A DNA stretch of 63,916 nucleotides from Streptomyces violaceoruber (GTDB taxonomy: Bacteria; Actinomycetota; Actinomycetes; Streptomycetales; Streptomycetaceae). How positions within the stretch are numbered: position 1 is the stretch's first letter; each line of letters starts with the position of its first letter. Made by a program: the position numbers and the translations under genes. The notes beneath the pieces are model-generated. The model was not told the origin of the DNA and did not search any database. It was given only the letters and a program-made list of their open reading frames with translations. Of the stretch, positions 1-8,286 are shown in pieces. The stretch lies in assembly GCA_000720805.1 (NCBI GenBank), contig JODI01000075.1, positions 1 to 63,916 of the forward strand, written 5' to 3'.

Positions 1-270
1 GCGGACGACCAGGCCCTTCTTCTCGAGCAGATCCACCTGGTAGGTCAGGCCGCTGCGGCTGTAGACGACGCCGTCGGCCAGGTCGGTCATGCGCTGACTT
101 CCCGTCGGCGAGTCCCCGAGGCGGGCCAGCAGCTGGAACTGCACATAGCTGAGATCGCCGGCCTCGCGCAGTTGCTGCTCGACGGCATGCCGGAGCAGGC
201 TGGTCACCTCGATGAGGTCGAAGTAGGCGCCGAGTTGCACGGGGTCGAGCGACGGCGGGGAATCAGGCAT
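1..270 (-). CDS. MarR-family transcriptional regulator (3' end outside window)
   Basis: The 90 codons read from ATG at 270 match the N-terminal half of MarR repressors: a dimerisation helix (FDLIEVTSLLRHAVEQQLRE), then the start of the winged helix (YVQFQLLARLG, MTDLADGVVYSRSGLTYQVD). The C-terminal part lies beyond base 1. A perfect 16-bp palindrome sits 14 bases upstream of the start, and two further copies lie in the promoter of the oxidoreductase gene at 1326. This makes the protein the likely autorepressor of a small redox regulon. MarR proteins of this kind usually release DNA on binding phenolic or oxidising ligands; the ligand here cannot be seen. Confidence 0.85.
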   Translation of the reverse strand, partial: MPDSPPSLDPVQLGAYFDLIEVTSLLRHAVEQQLREAGDLSYVQFQLLARLGDSPTGSQRMTDLADGVVYSRSGLTYQVDLLEKKGLVVR

Positions 271-284
271 GACCGAAGTCTACT

Positions 285-300
285 GCTTCGAATTCGAAGC
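285..300. promoter_or_regulatory. MarR operator copy 1
   Basis: GCTTCGAATTCGAAGC is a perfect 16-bp palindrome just upstream of the marR-type start codon. The same motif recurs at 1241-1256 (last base changed) and 1279-1294 (identical). The position fits autorepression; assignment to the adjacent MarR protein is inference. Confidence 0.75.
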
Positions 301-652
301 GTGTGGCATGGCGCCGTCCAGCCACCCCAGGCGGAACTGGAACTGAACTCCTCCGTGAGTTCCGGTGCCACCCGGACAGGTGGATCGGACGGGCGCGAGG
401 GTCGCCCGGCCCGATGCGGTGACCTCGTGCGCGCACGGTGTGGGCAGTGTTGGGCCCGACTGAGCACCGCGGAACATGGAGTTCGGACAGTGCCGCGGCG
501 CAGGGTTGCGAGCAGAAGGGCGGCGCCGCCGCCCACGTATCCCGAGGACCGGCCATGAGCATCCCCTGCCTCGCGCAACGTCGTCCTCGGCCCTCCCCGG
601 TGACGGCACGACAGCCCGGCCGCAGCATGGAAGTTATGAACACGATGCCGGG
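301..652. other. Intergenic region with a conserved 123-bp repeat
   Basis: No credible gene was found between operator copy 1 and the FMN reductase start. The stretch holds copy A of the diverged repeat described at 441-563. A six-codon reading frame (ATG at 635, ending at 655) runs into the start codon of the next gene, but nothing shows that it is translated. Confidence 0.5.
441..563. repeat. Diverged 123-bp repeat, copy A
   Basis: This block aligns end to end with 6438-6560. The first 52 positions match at 39 sites without a gap, a CCGCCGCCCACG block is shared in the middle, and both copies finish GCCATGANCATC. Both are 123 bp long and end about 90 bases upstream of a redox enzyme start codon (653 and 6654). 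No known family was recognised. A 5' leader, a promoter element or an old mobile fragment are all possible. Confidence 0.6.
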
Positions 653-1228
653 ATGAGCGCCGCCGCGTGGAGCCCGGTGTCTCTGGCCGTCCTGTGCGCC
701 GACGTCGGTTACGGGCGCTCGACTCGACTGCTCGCGGACTGGGTCGCGGAGGCTGTGTGCCGGTCACTGGCGGCCGGTGGCGCGCGCGCCGATGTGGAGG
801 TGCTGGAGCTGCGCCGGCTGGCGGCCGACCTCGCCCGGTACTCCGCCCACGACCGCGCCAGCCTCGACCTGCGGGAGGCGATCGCGGCGGTCGTGGCAGC
901 GGACGGGCTGGTGGTGGCGACCCCGGTGCTCGCCGCGTCCCCGAGCGAGGTGTTCGACTCGTTCCTCGCCGTCCTCGGGCACGGAGTCCTCTCTGGCATG
1001 CCGGTGCTGCTGGCGCTCAACAGCAGTTCCGACCGGCAGCCACCCGGCATCACACAGGTGATGCGCAGGCGCCTGACCGACGTGCACGCCGAACCCATGC
1101 CCACGATCGTCGTCGCCGGTCCCGCCGACTGGCAGACCACAGCGCTCAACGACGCGGCGCGGCTGCGCGCCTGCATCGACCGGGCCGCCGTCGAACTCGC
1201 CGTGGCGATGCGTTCGCACCGGCGGTGA
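653..1228 (+). CDS. NADPH-dependent FMN reductase family protein (flavodoxin fold)
   Basis: 191 residues, the usual size for NADPH:FMN reductases. The N-terminus (LAVLCADVGYGRSTRLLADWV) takes the place of the phosphate-binding loop of the flavodoxin fold. VVAADGLVVATPVLAASPS and GMPVLLALNSS match the later flavin-contacting strands. The typical GSxR loop is altered, so flavin binding is not certain. ATG 653 is preferred because the region upstream belongs to the repeat and has no family similarity. The gene lies between operator copies 1 and 2 of the MarR regulon, but its own promoter is not clear. Likely role: supply of reduced flavin to a partner oxygenase, or a quinone/azo reductase. Confidence 0.7.
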   Translation: MSAAAWSPVSLAVLCADVGYGRSTRLLADWVAEAVCRSLAAGGARADVEVLELRRLAADLARYSAHDRASLDLREAIAAVVAADGLVVATPVLAASPSEVFDSFLAVLGHGVLSGMPVLLALNSSSDRQPPGITQVMRRRLTDVHAEPMPTIVVAGPADWQTTALNDAARLRACIDRAAVELAVAMRSHRR

Positions 1229-1238
1229 CCGACACCAC

Positions 1239-1294
1239 TTGCTTCGAATTCGAAGTAGATGTATCGTCATCAACAGTTGCTTCGAATTCGAAGC
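1239..1294 (+). promoter_or_regulatory. Promoter with MarR operator copies 2 and 3
   Basis: TTGCTT (1239-1244) and TATCGT (1262-1267) are separated by 17 bases, a plausible sigma-70 type promoter. Operator copy 2 (1241-1256, GCTTCGAATTCGAAGT) overlaps the -35 element. Operator copy 3 (1279-1294, perfect) lies across the likely transcription start. The centres are 38 bp apart. This is a classic repressor layout for the gene at 1326. Confidence 0.7.
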
Positions 1295-1325
1295 AACACA
1301 CATCGCAGTGAAGGTGAGAACCGAA

Positions 1326-2270
1326 ATGAAGGCAGTGCGTTTCCACGAGTACGGCGACCCGAGCGTCCTGCGCTACGAGGACGTGGAGCAGCCCGTCCCC
1401 GGGCCCGGGCAGGTCCGCATCCGCGTCGCCGCGACATCGTTCAACTCCGTCGACGGCAACATCCGCGCCGGCTTCATGCAAGGCCCCATACCGGTGGTGC
1501 TGCCGCATACACCCGGCATCGACGTCGCCGGCACCATCGATGCGGTCAGCGACGACGTCGACGGTATCGCCGTCGGCGACGACGTCATCGGCTTCCTGCC
1601 GATGGACGGGACCGGCGCCGCCGCGCAGTACGTTCTCGCGCCGGCCGAGGTCCTGACCCCGGCGCCCAAGAGCGTCCCCCTGCCCGACGCCGCCGCACTG
1701 CCAATCGTGGGCCTGACCGCGTACCAGGCGCTGTTCGACCACGGCAAGCTGACCGCCGGGCAACGCGTGCTGATCAACGGCGCCGGCGGAGCGGTCGGCG
1801 GCTACGCCGTGCAGCTGGCCAAGAACGCCGGCGCCCACGTCATCGCCACAGCCAGCCCGCACAGCAGCGAGGCGGTCACATCCGCCGGCGCCGATGAGGT
1901 CGTCGACCACACCACCACCGGAGTGACCGCGGCGGTGACCGAGCCGGTCGATCTCGCACTCAACCTCGCACCGGTCGCCCCGGACGAACTGGCCTCGCTG
2001 GTCACGCTGGTCCGTCCCGGTGGGGTCGTGGTGAACACGACGGTGTGGATGCCCGCGCCCTCCGACGAGGAGCGCGGCGTGCGCGGCATCGACCTGTTCG
2101 TTCGCAGCGACGCCGACCAGCTGGCCCAACTCGTGGCGCTGACCGACCGTGGCGAGCTGCGCGTCGACGTCGCCGAGCGGGTGCCGCTGGCCGAGCTGCC
2201 GGCGCTCCACGCCCGGGCCGCCGAAGGCGCGGTGCACGGCAAGGTCATCGTCGTCCCGCCCGCCGCCTGA
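1326..2270 (+). CDS. NADP-dependent quinone oxidoreductase-like protein (zinc-free MDR family)
   Basis: 314 residues beginning MKAVRFHEYGDPSVLRYEDV, typical of zinc-independent medium-chain dehydrogenases such as QOR. The GroES-like domain contains HTPGIDVAGTI. The Rossmann domain carries the nucleotide loop INGAGGAVGGYAVQLAK. The cysteine/histidine zinc ligands of alcohol dehydrogenases are absent. ATG 1326 is preceded by GGTGAG and lies just after the operator-bearing promoter, so earlier in-frame starts are unlikely. The product probably reduces quinones or reactive enals and is repressed by the MarR protein. The esterase gene follows after 29 bases, probably in the same transcript. Confidence 0.88.
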   Translation: MKAVRFHEYGDPSVLRYEDVEQPVPGPGQVRIRVAATSFNSVDGNIRAGFMQGPIPVVLPHTPGIDVAGTIDAVSDDVDGIAVGDDVIGFLPMDGTGAAAQYVLAPAEVLTPAPKSVPLPDAAALPIVGLTAYQALFDHGKLTAGQRVLINGAGGAVGGYAVQLAKNAGAHVIATASPHSSEAVTSAGADEVVDHTTTGVTAAVTEPVDLALNLAPVAPDELASLVTLVRPGGVVVNTTVWMPAPSDEERGVRGIDLFVRSDADQLAQLVALTDRGELRVDVAERVPLAELPALHARAAEGAVHGKVIVVPPAA

Positions 2271-2299
2271 CGCCGATCCTCCAGGTAAAGGAAAAGACC

Positions 2300-3250
2300 A
2301 TGGCACTCAGTCTGGATCCCGAAATCGCCGAGGCGCTGGCCCCGATGGCCGGCGCGATGGCGGACGCGACACCACCGGCAGTGGGGGACATCGCGGCGCG
2401 GCGCGCCATGTGGGAGCCGATCATCGGTGCCGCGGGAACGGCCCAGCCGATCCCGGCCGACGTGCAGACCAGCGAGCACCACACGACTGCGGGCGACGGC
2501 GCGCGGATCACCATGCGCTGGTACACCAAGGACGGCGCGGCGCCGGGCCCGGCCGTGCTGTTCTTCCACGGCGGCGGATACATTTTCGGCCACATCGACC
2601 TGTTCGACGGCCCGGTCTCCCGCTACGTCTCCGCCAGCGGCGTGCCGATGCTGTCAGTCCAGTACCGACGCGCCCCCGAGCACCCCTTCCCGACCCCGCT
2701 CGAGGACGCCTACACCGCACTGCGCTGGCTGCGCGCACACGCCACCGAACTCGGCATCGACCCCGACCGGATCGGTGTGATGGGGGACAGCGCGGGCGGC
2801 GGCCTGGCCGCGGCACTGACAATCCTCGCCCGCGAGCGCGGCGGCCCCAAGATCGCCCGCCAGATCCTCATCATGCCGATGCTCGACGACCGCACCACCA
2901 CCCCCGATCCCCACATCGCGCCCTACCTGCTGTGGTCCTACGACGACAGCCTCACCGCATGGCCGGCCCTGCTCGGCGAGGCCGCCGGCGGGCCCGACGT
3001 CCCGGCCACGGCGGCCCCGGCCCGGCTCGAGGACGCGACCGGCCTGCCGCCGGCCTACATCGAGGTCGGCCAGCTCGACGTCTTCCGCGACGAGGACACC
3101 GCCTACGCCACCAAACTCAGCCGCGCCGGCGTGCCGGTCGAATTCCACCTGCACCCCGGCGCCCCGCACGAGTTCGACTCCATCGCCTTCACCTCCGACG
3201 TCGCCCGCCGCGCCATCGCCGACCGCATCCGCGTCCTCAAATCCATCTGA
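2300..3250 (+). CDS. Alpha/beta hydrolase, hormone-sensitive lipase (HSL) type esterase
   Basis: 316 residues. The HSL oxyanion motif HGGGY is at residues 90-94, the nucleophile elbow GDSAGG at 162-167 (Ser164), and the acid and base are probably Asp260 (GQLDVFRDE) and His290 (GAPHEFD). All catalytic elements are present, so the enzyme is probably active on short-chain esters. The start follows AAAGGAAAAG closely and is 29 bases after the MDR gene, which suggests cotranscription under the MarR operators. No signal peptide, so cytoplasmic. The substrate is not known. Confidence 0.9.
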   Translation: MALSLDPEIAEALAPMAGAMADATPPAVGDIAARRAMWEPIIGAAGTAQPIPADVQTSEHHTTAGDGARITMRWYTKDGAAPGPAVLFFHGGGYIFGHIDLFDGPVSRYVSASGVPMLSVQYRRAPEHPFPTPLEDAYTALRWLRAHATELGIDPDRIGVMGDSAGGGLAAALTILARERGGPKIARQILIMPMLDDRTTTPDPHIAPYLLWSYDDSLTAWPALLGEAAGGPDVPATAAPARLEDATGLPPAYIEVGQLDVFRDEDTAYATKLSRAGVPVEFHLHPGAPHEFDSIAFTSDVARRAIADRIRVLKSI

Positions 3251-3508
3251 GCCGGCGCCGAGCGCGCTCACCCCGCGCCTCAGCAGGGGTACGCAAGCCC
3301 GTCACACAGGCGGCCCCGGCCCCTCGCTCCGTGCCCGCCGCGATGGGACCCCTCGGACACCGGCAAGAACGCACTGAAGCACCGATCGGCCGAGCCGGAC
3401 TCCCACTTCGCGCCGCACGCGCATTGACGGCCGGGAGACTGCCGGACTCCATGAGACCCGTCCGGCACCTGATCCTCACCTGACTGACCTTTGAAGGAGA
3501 CGACTTCG

Positions 3509-4009
3509 ATGATTCCCGACGACGACCTGTCCCGCTCGCTGACCGTGGCGGACCCCGACGATCCCGGTACGACGTACATCTCCCTGGTGGGCAACACGTA
3601 CGCCATGCTGGTCACCGGCGAGCAGACCGACGGCCGGTACTGCCTGATCGACATGCGTGTCCCCGACGGTGGCGGCCCGCCGCCGCACCGGCACGACTTC
3701 GAGGAAATGTTCACGATCCTCGAAGGCGAGATCGAGTTCACCTTCCGCGGCGAGAAGCACACCGTACGGGCCGGGTCCACGATCAACGTCCCGGCCAACG
3801 CCCCGCACAACTTCCGCAACGTCTCTGGTGCGCCGGCCCGCATGCTCTGCATGTGCACCCCGGCCGGCCAGGACGAGTACTTCACGCGCATCGGCGATGT
3901 CGTCGCGGGCAAGGACGCGCCGCCGCCGCAGCTGTCGCAGGACGAGCTGACGGAGCGCCGGCGCCGCGCGGCCGAGCTGGCCTCGACCTACCGGAGCGAG
4001 TTCCTGTGA
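3509..4009 (+). CDS. Cupin domain protein
   Basis: 166 residues with one cupin_2 barrel. Motif 1 is PPPHRHDFEEMFTILEGEIE (His60, His62, Glu66), and motif 2 NVPANAPHNFRNVSG carries His100, so a complete metal site can form. A charged C-terminal tail (SQDELTERRRRAAELA) follows. ATG 3509 is chosen because GAAGGAGA sits just upstream; the in-frame TTG six codons earlier overlaps that site. A gap of about 260 bases from the esterase suggests its own promoter. Small cupins of this kind are often dioxygenases or isomerases of unknown substrate. Confidence 0.85.
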   Translation: MIPDDDLSRSLTVADPDDPGTTYISLVGNTYAMLVTGEQTDGRYCLIDMRVPDGGGPPPHRHDFEEMFTILEGEIEFTFRGEKHTVRAGSTINVPANAPHNFRNVSGAPARMLCMCTPAGQDEYFTRIGDVVAGKDAPPPQLSQDELTERRRRAAELASTYRSEFL

Positions 4010-4232
4010 GGGGCAGGGCCGGCAAGCCCGGTACCGGTCGGCAGGGTGAAGTTCCCCGCTGAGCCGGGCAGCCAGGACCAGATCGTTCGGGGCGATCGCT
4101 GAACAGCCGCCGCCTCTGGCTGCCGCCCGGTCTCGAAGGCGCTGCCTCCGCGGCGACGGCGGGCCACTTTCCTTTCCCGCTCCCGAGACCGCGGCCGACG
4201 TCGAGCCAGCGCCGGCCGTTCAGGAGACTTCC

Positions 4233-5111
4233 ATGCCGCTCCCTGTCCTGTTCGGCGCAAACGTAGACCCAAGTGCCCTCCCTGTCGGCCGCTCCGGTGA
4301 GCAGGCACTACTCATCGACAGTCTCGGCCTTGACCTGCTCACCATTCAGGACCACCCGTACCAAGCGGCGTTCGACGACACCTGGACACTGCTCACCTTC
4401 CTGGCTGCGCGGACGCGACATGTCACGCTCGTCCCAGCGGTCAGTTCCCTGCCGTTGCGTCCGCCGGCGGTGCTGGCGAAGGCTGTCGTGACCTTGGACA
4501 GACTGGCCGGCTCCCGGGTCCAGCTCGGCCTGGGTGCCGGCGCCTTCTGGGAAGCCATCGACGCCATGGGCGGCTCCCGTCGCACGCCCAGAGAGGCCGT
4601 CGACGCACTTGAAGAGGCGATCACCGTCATCCGGGCCATGTGGAGTGGCGAGCGCAGTGTGCGGACGCACGGCGCGTACTACTCGCTCGCCGGCGTCCAC
4701 CCTGGCCCGGCGCCGAGCCCCGGTCTGGGGCTGTGGCTGGGCTCGTACGGACCCCGCATGCTGGCTCTGACCGGTGCGAAGGCGGACGGTTGGCTTCCCT
4801 CGCACGCCCACCTCGGACTCGACGCACTGCCCACGGCTGTCCGCCGCATCGACGACGCAGCTCTGGCGGCGGGCCGCGATCCGGACACGATCCGCCGGGT
4901 CTACAACATCGCCGGTGTCATACAACCGGGGTCGGACGGCCCGTTCCAGGGGCCCGCCGCCCAGTGGGCCGAGCAGCTTGTCGCGCTCGTGCACACCGCC
5001 GGGATGAACGGTTTCGTCATCTGGCCCGAACGAGATCACACCCGACAGATCAGCGCGTTTGCCGCCGAAGTCGTACCCGCAGTCCGCGAAGCCCTCGCCC
5101 GGAAGACCTGA
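4233..5111 (+). CDS. LLM-class flavin-dependent oxidoreductase (luciferase-like)
   Basis: 292 residues matching the bacterial luciferase-like monooxygenase barrel. Conserved pieces are LGLDLLTIQDHPY near the N-terminus, the flavin-region motif RVQLGLGAGAFW, the helix REAVDALEEAITVIRAMWSG, and the late segment LTGAKADGWLPSHA. AGGAGA precedes ATG 4233. Such enzymes use reduced FMN or F420, and the FMN reductase at 653 is a possible supplier. The protein is slightly shorter than typical members (about 300-350) but looks complete. Substrate unknown. Confidence 0.88.
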   Translation: MPLPVLFGANVDPSALPVGRSGEQALLIDSLGLDLLTIQDHPYQAAFDDTWTLLTFLAARTRHVTLVPAVSSLPLRPPAVLAKAVVTLDRLAGSRVQLGLGAGAFWEAIDAMGGSRRTPREAVDALEEAITVIRAMWSGERSVRTHGAYYSLAGVHPGPAPSPGLGLWLGSYGPRMLALTGAKADGWLPSHAHLGLDALPTAVRRIDDAALAAGRDPDTIRRVYNIAGVIQPGSDGPFQGPAAQWAEQLVALVHTAGMNGFVIWPERDHTRQISAFAAEVVPAVREALARKT

Positions 5112-5411
5112 CCACTCCGTGCGCTCGGGCCGGGCACGCCCCTGGCACAGCGGTGCCGGCTGTACCCGTCACAGTCCTTCCCTCCCCAGCGCAGCGTCTT
5201 GGTTGTCACCGGCCACAAGCGCGGAACCGCCCCTGCCCCTGCCCCCCTTTCAACGACGACCACCCAACGATGCCCGCATCCAATGCGTCGTCGAGCGCAC
5301 CAGAGCCCGCGACACCTCCACCGACCAGGTACTGGCCGAGGTCCGCCGGCCCCGCCGGCACTCGTAACAGAAGTTCCTGGCCTTCTCTTCGCCCCGACCC
5401 CAGGTGATCTT
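5112..5411. other. Intergenic region without a recognised feature
   Basis: 300 bases between the LLM enzyme and the hydrolase. Short frames read through it, but none resembles a known protein and no clear promoter, terminator or operator was found. Confidence 0.4.
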
Positions 5412-6311
5412 ATGAGCGACGAAACGCCCCTCCCCGACGGATTCGAGAGCATCACCGTCACGGCGAACGGTACCCGGCTGCATGCCGTGGTCGGCGGGTC
5501 CGGTGCACCCGTGCTCCTTCTGCACGGCTGGCCCCAGACATGGCGGGCCTGGCGACACCTCATGCCGGCCCTCGCCGCGCACGGTTACCGCGTCGTCGCG
5601 CCCGACCTGCGCGGCATGGGTGCCTCCGACCGTCCCCCGAGCGGATACGACAAGGACACACAGGCACAGGACATGCGTGAACTCCTCGCACAGCTCGGCA
5701 TCCACGGCGGCGTACGCGTCGTCGGGCACGACATCGGTGGCATGGTGGCCTTCGCCTACGCCCGTCGCCACCCCGAGGAAGTCGAACACCTCGTCCTCGT
5801 CGAACTCGCCGTACCCGGCCTCGGCCTGGAGCAGGCCATGGACGTGGCCTCCGGCGGCCTGTTCCACTTCGGCCTCTTCATGACCGAAGAACTACCCGAA
5901 CTGCTCCTCGAAGGTCGGGAGAGCGACTTCCTCACCTGGTGGTTCGACTGGTTGTCCGCGGTACCCGGAACGTTCCCGCAGGAAGAGGTCGCCACCGTCG
6001 CCTCCTCCTACCGCGGGTACGAGGCACTGCGCGCCGGCTTCGCGCACTACCGCACCCTCCTCGAGGACGGCCGCGTCAATCGGACCTGGCACGAAGCCGG
6101 AGGAACCCTTCCGATGCCCGTACTCGCCGTCGGCGGCGAGCACAGCTCAGGCGCCCGGCTCGCCGAGAGCCTGGACACGACCGCGCCACACCTGACTGGT
6201 GCGGTGATTGCGGGCAGTGGCCACTTCGTTCCCGAGGAACGCCCCGATGTCTTTGTCCGCGAGCTGCTCCCCTTCCTGGCTGCCCCGCTCGGGCCCGCCG
6301 GGCGCATCTGA
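5412..6311 (+). CDS. Alpha/beta hydrolase, epoxide hydrolase-like
   Basis: 299 residues. HGWP (38-41) is the oxyanion motif of epoxide hydrolases and haloalkane dehalogenases. The nucleophile elbow GHDIGG (105-110) places Asp107 as nucleophile, separating it from serine esterases. The base histidine is in SGSGHFVPEERP near the C-terminus. The cap domain is short and tryptophan-rich (LTWWFDWLSAVPG). ATG 5412 was chosen because the family similarity starts there; an upstream extension in frame is unrelated. With the neighbouring monooxygenase and aldehyde oxidoreductase genes it suggests stepwise attack on an alkene or aromatic compound, which is inference. Confidence 0.88.
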   Translation: MSDETPLPDGFESITVTANGTRLHAVVGGSGAPVLLLHGWPQTWRAWRHLMPALAAHGYRVVAPDLRGMGASDRPPSGYDKDTQAQDMRELLAQLGIHGGVRVVGHDIGGMVAFAYARRHPEEVEHLVLVELAVPGLGLEQAMDVASGGLFHFGLFMTEELPELLLEGRESDFLTWWFDWLSAVPGTFPQEEVATVASSYRGYEALRAGFAHYRTLLEDGRVNRTWHEAGGTLPMPVLAVGGEHSSGARLAESLDTTAPHLTGAVIAGSGHFVPEERPDVFVRELLPFLAAPLGPAGRI

Positions 6312-6653
6312 AAGGTCTGGAAAACCGCGACCTGTTGACCTGCTGATCGGCTGCACGTCGCGGCACGATGAACCTGAAAGAGGAAAGCGGAGTCCGCGTG
6401 TGCCCAGTTGGTTGGAGAGCCTCGGCGTTATCGGAAATGGGCAGCGCTGGGCCCGAGTGAGCAATGCAGGACGCAAAGACCGGACAGTGGTGCAAGGCAG
6501 GGTGGAGGCAGGAGGACGACACCGCCGCCCACGGACCTCAATGGACGAGCCATGACCATCTTGCAATTCCCAAACTGAGGAACAGGGCACGCCGCCCCCC
6601 GAAACTGCACGGGAAACCCGCAGTTCTCACCCTGCATGCGAAGGAGAGTGAGC
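6312..6653. other. Intergenic leader of the aldehyde oxidoreductase operon
   Basis: 342 bases without a gene. Most of the second half is copy B of the 123-bp repeat (6438-6560). No convincing -10/-35 pair was identified by eye. The ribosome site AAGGAG at 6641-6646 belongs to the next gene. Confidence 0.5.
6438..6560. repeat. Diverged 123-bp repeat, copy B
   Basis: Homologous to 441-563, of equal length, ending 93 bases before the start codon of the Fe-S subunit. The two copies are about 6 kb apart in the same orientation. See copy A for the alignment details. Confidence 0.6.
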
Positions 6654-7295
6654 ATGTCCGTCGAAAATCCCGAGCCTGACAAATCTGTCACTGACGAGGC
6701 CATTCCGGCACCGTCCCGGCGCACGATCATCACTACGGCCATGGCCGTTTCAGGGGCCGTCGTCACAGGCGCACTGGTCGCGGCGCCAGGTGCCCTCGGC
6801 GGCCGGGAGGCCATGGCCGCCGAGGGGCCTCCTGGCGGCACCGTTCACCTGACGATCAACGGCGTCCGGCACACTGTCACCGTCGACAACCGCACCTCTC
6901 TGCTCGACCTGCTGCGCGAACACCTCGACCTGACCGGCTCAAAGAAGGGCTGCAACGCCGGAGCCTGCGGCGCCTGCACCGTCCTGGTCGATGGCCACCG
7001 CGTCAACTCATGTCTGATCCTGGCCGTCCGGCTGGGCGGCGTCGAGGTCACCACCATCGAGGGACTGGCTGACGGCGACCGACTGCATCCGTTGCAGAAA
7101 GCGTTCATAGACCAGGACGCCTATCAGTGCGGCTTCTGCACCTCGGGCCAGATCGTGTCCGGTGTCGGCTGTATCAAGGAAGGCCACACCCGAACGTCCG
7201 ACGAGATCCGGGAGTGGATGAGCGGGAACCTCTGCCGCTGTGGCTGTTACATCAAGATCGTTCGTGCGGTCGAGCAGGCCGCGGGCCAGAACTGA
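6654..7295 (+). CDS. Aldehyde oxidoreductase small subunit, two [2Fe-2S] clusters, Tat-exported (PaoA/YagT-like)
   Basis: 213 residues. A twin-arginine signal (SRRTII, Arg22-Arg23, then a hydrophobic Ala/Val segment) precedes a plant-type ferredoxin domain with Cys100, Cys105, Cys108 and Cys120. The alpha-helical [2Fe-2S] domain follows, with Cys159, Cys162, Cys194 and Cys196. This is the small subunit of xanthine oxidase-family enzymes; the signal peptide matches the periplasmic PaoABC type, so the folded complex is probably exported by Tat. ATG 6654 is seven bases after AAGGAG; an earlier in-frame ATG at 6636 overlaps that site. It is the first gene of a three-gene operon. Confidence 0.93.
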   Translation: MSVENPEPDKSVTDEAIPAPSRRTIITTAMAVSGAVVTGALVAAPGALGGREAMAAEGPPGGTVHLTINGVRHTVTVDNRTSLLDLLREHLDLTGSKKGCNAGACGACTVLVDGHRVNSCLILAVRLGGVEVTTIEGLADGDRLHPLQKAFIDQDAYQCGFCTSGQIVSGVGCIKEGHTRTSDEIREWMSGNLCRCGCYIKIVRAVEQAAGQN

Positions 7296-7302
7296 GGTGG
7301 CG

Positions 7303-8286
7303 ATGCACCCCTTCACCCTCACCAAGGCATCCGACACCACGGAAGCCCTCCGTGCCGGTGGGCGTGGCGGCCGGTACATAGCCGGCGGCACCACCCTGGT
7401 CGACTTGATGCGCGAAACCGTGGAGCGCCCCGAGGTCCTGGTCGACATCACCGCTCTGCCGCTGCACGATGTGGACCGCACCGAGGACGGCGGCTTACGC
7501 ATCGGCGCCTTGGTCCGCATGGCGGAAGCCGCAGCTCACCCCGCCATACGTGACAGCTACCCGGTCATCTCCCAGGCGCTGGAGCTGAGCGCCTCAGCCC
7601 AGCTGCGCAACATGGCCACCATCGGCGGGAACCTGATGCAGCGCACCCGCTGCACGTACTTCCGGGACGTGACCGCCGACTGCAACAAACGCGAGCCGGG
7701 TTCCGGCTGCGCCGCACTGAACGGCTTCAACCGCAGCCACGCGATCCTCGGCACCTCCGACCAATGCGTGGCCACACATCCGTCCGATCTGGCTGTCGCG
7801 CTCGCCGCATTGGAGGCGAGCGTCCACCTGATGGCTCCGGACAAGGGCAGGCGCACCATCCCCATCACGGACTTCCTGCTTCAGCCCGGCAGCACGCCAG
7901 AGCGCGAACAGGCGCTTCAGCCAGGGGAGTTGATCACGTCGGTGGAGATTCCCGCCCTGCCCCGCCCGCTGAAGTCCGGGTATCTGAAGGTCCGCGACCG
8001 CCAGTCCTACGAGTTCGCGCTGACCTCGGCCGCGGTGGCCCTCCACATCCGCGGCGGATTGATCCTCGATGCGAAGGTCGCCGCCGGCGGTGTGGGCACG
8101 GTGCCCTGGAAGCTGCCGGCCGTCGAACAAGCCCTCATCGGCGAGCGTCCTTCCGCCCGGCTGTGGCACAAGGCCGCCGGCCATGCGGCCGAAGGCGCGC
8201 ACCCCCTCAGGCACAACGGCTTCAAGGCCGAGCTGCTCAAACGTACTGTCGAGCAGCAACTGCGCACCGTCGGAGGCACCTCATGA
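7303..8286 (+). CDS. Aldehyde oxidoreductase FAD subunit with extra [4Fe-4S] cysteines (PaoB/YagS-like)
   Basis: 327 residues of the CO dehydrogenase medium-subunit family. FAD is contacted by YIAGGTTLVDL (25-35) and NMATIGGN (103-110). Between them and the C-terminal domain lie Cys117, Cys127, Cys136 and Cys155, in the arrangement QRTRC...CNKREPGSGC that marks the [4Fe-4S] insertion of PaoB and 4-hydroxybenzoyl-CoA reductase type subunits. The gene starts seven bases after the small-subunit stop. Leu65 is encoded by TTA (7495-7497), a codon that in Streptomyces needs the developmentally controlled bldA tRNA, so the operon product may be limited to late growth. Confidence 0.93.
   Translation: MHPFTLTKASDTTEALRAGGRGGRYIAGGTTLVDLMRETVERPEVLVDITALPLHDVDRTEDGGLRIGALVRMAEAAAHPAIRDSYPVISQALELSASAQLRNMATIGGNLMQRTRCTYFRDVTADCNKREPGSGCAALNGFNRSHAILGTSDQCVATHPSDLAVALAALEASVHLMAPDKGRRTIPITDFLLQPGSTPEREQALQPGELITSVEIPALPRPLKSGYLKVRDRQSYEFALTSAAVALHIRGGLILDAKVAAGGVGTVPWKLPAVEQALIGERPSARLWHKAAGHAAEGAHPLRHNGFKAELLKRTVEQQLRTVGGTS

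Noticed and set aside
263..643. Minus-strand open frames over repeat copy A, similar at protein level to a frame over copy B
   Set aside because: The similarity follows from the DNA repeat; the frames have no ribosome site or family match, so coding is not supported.
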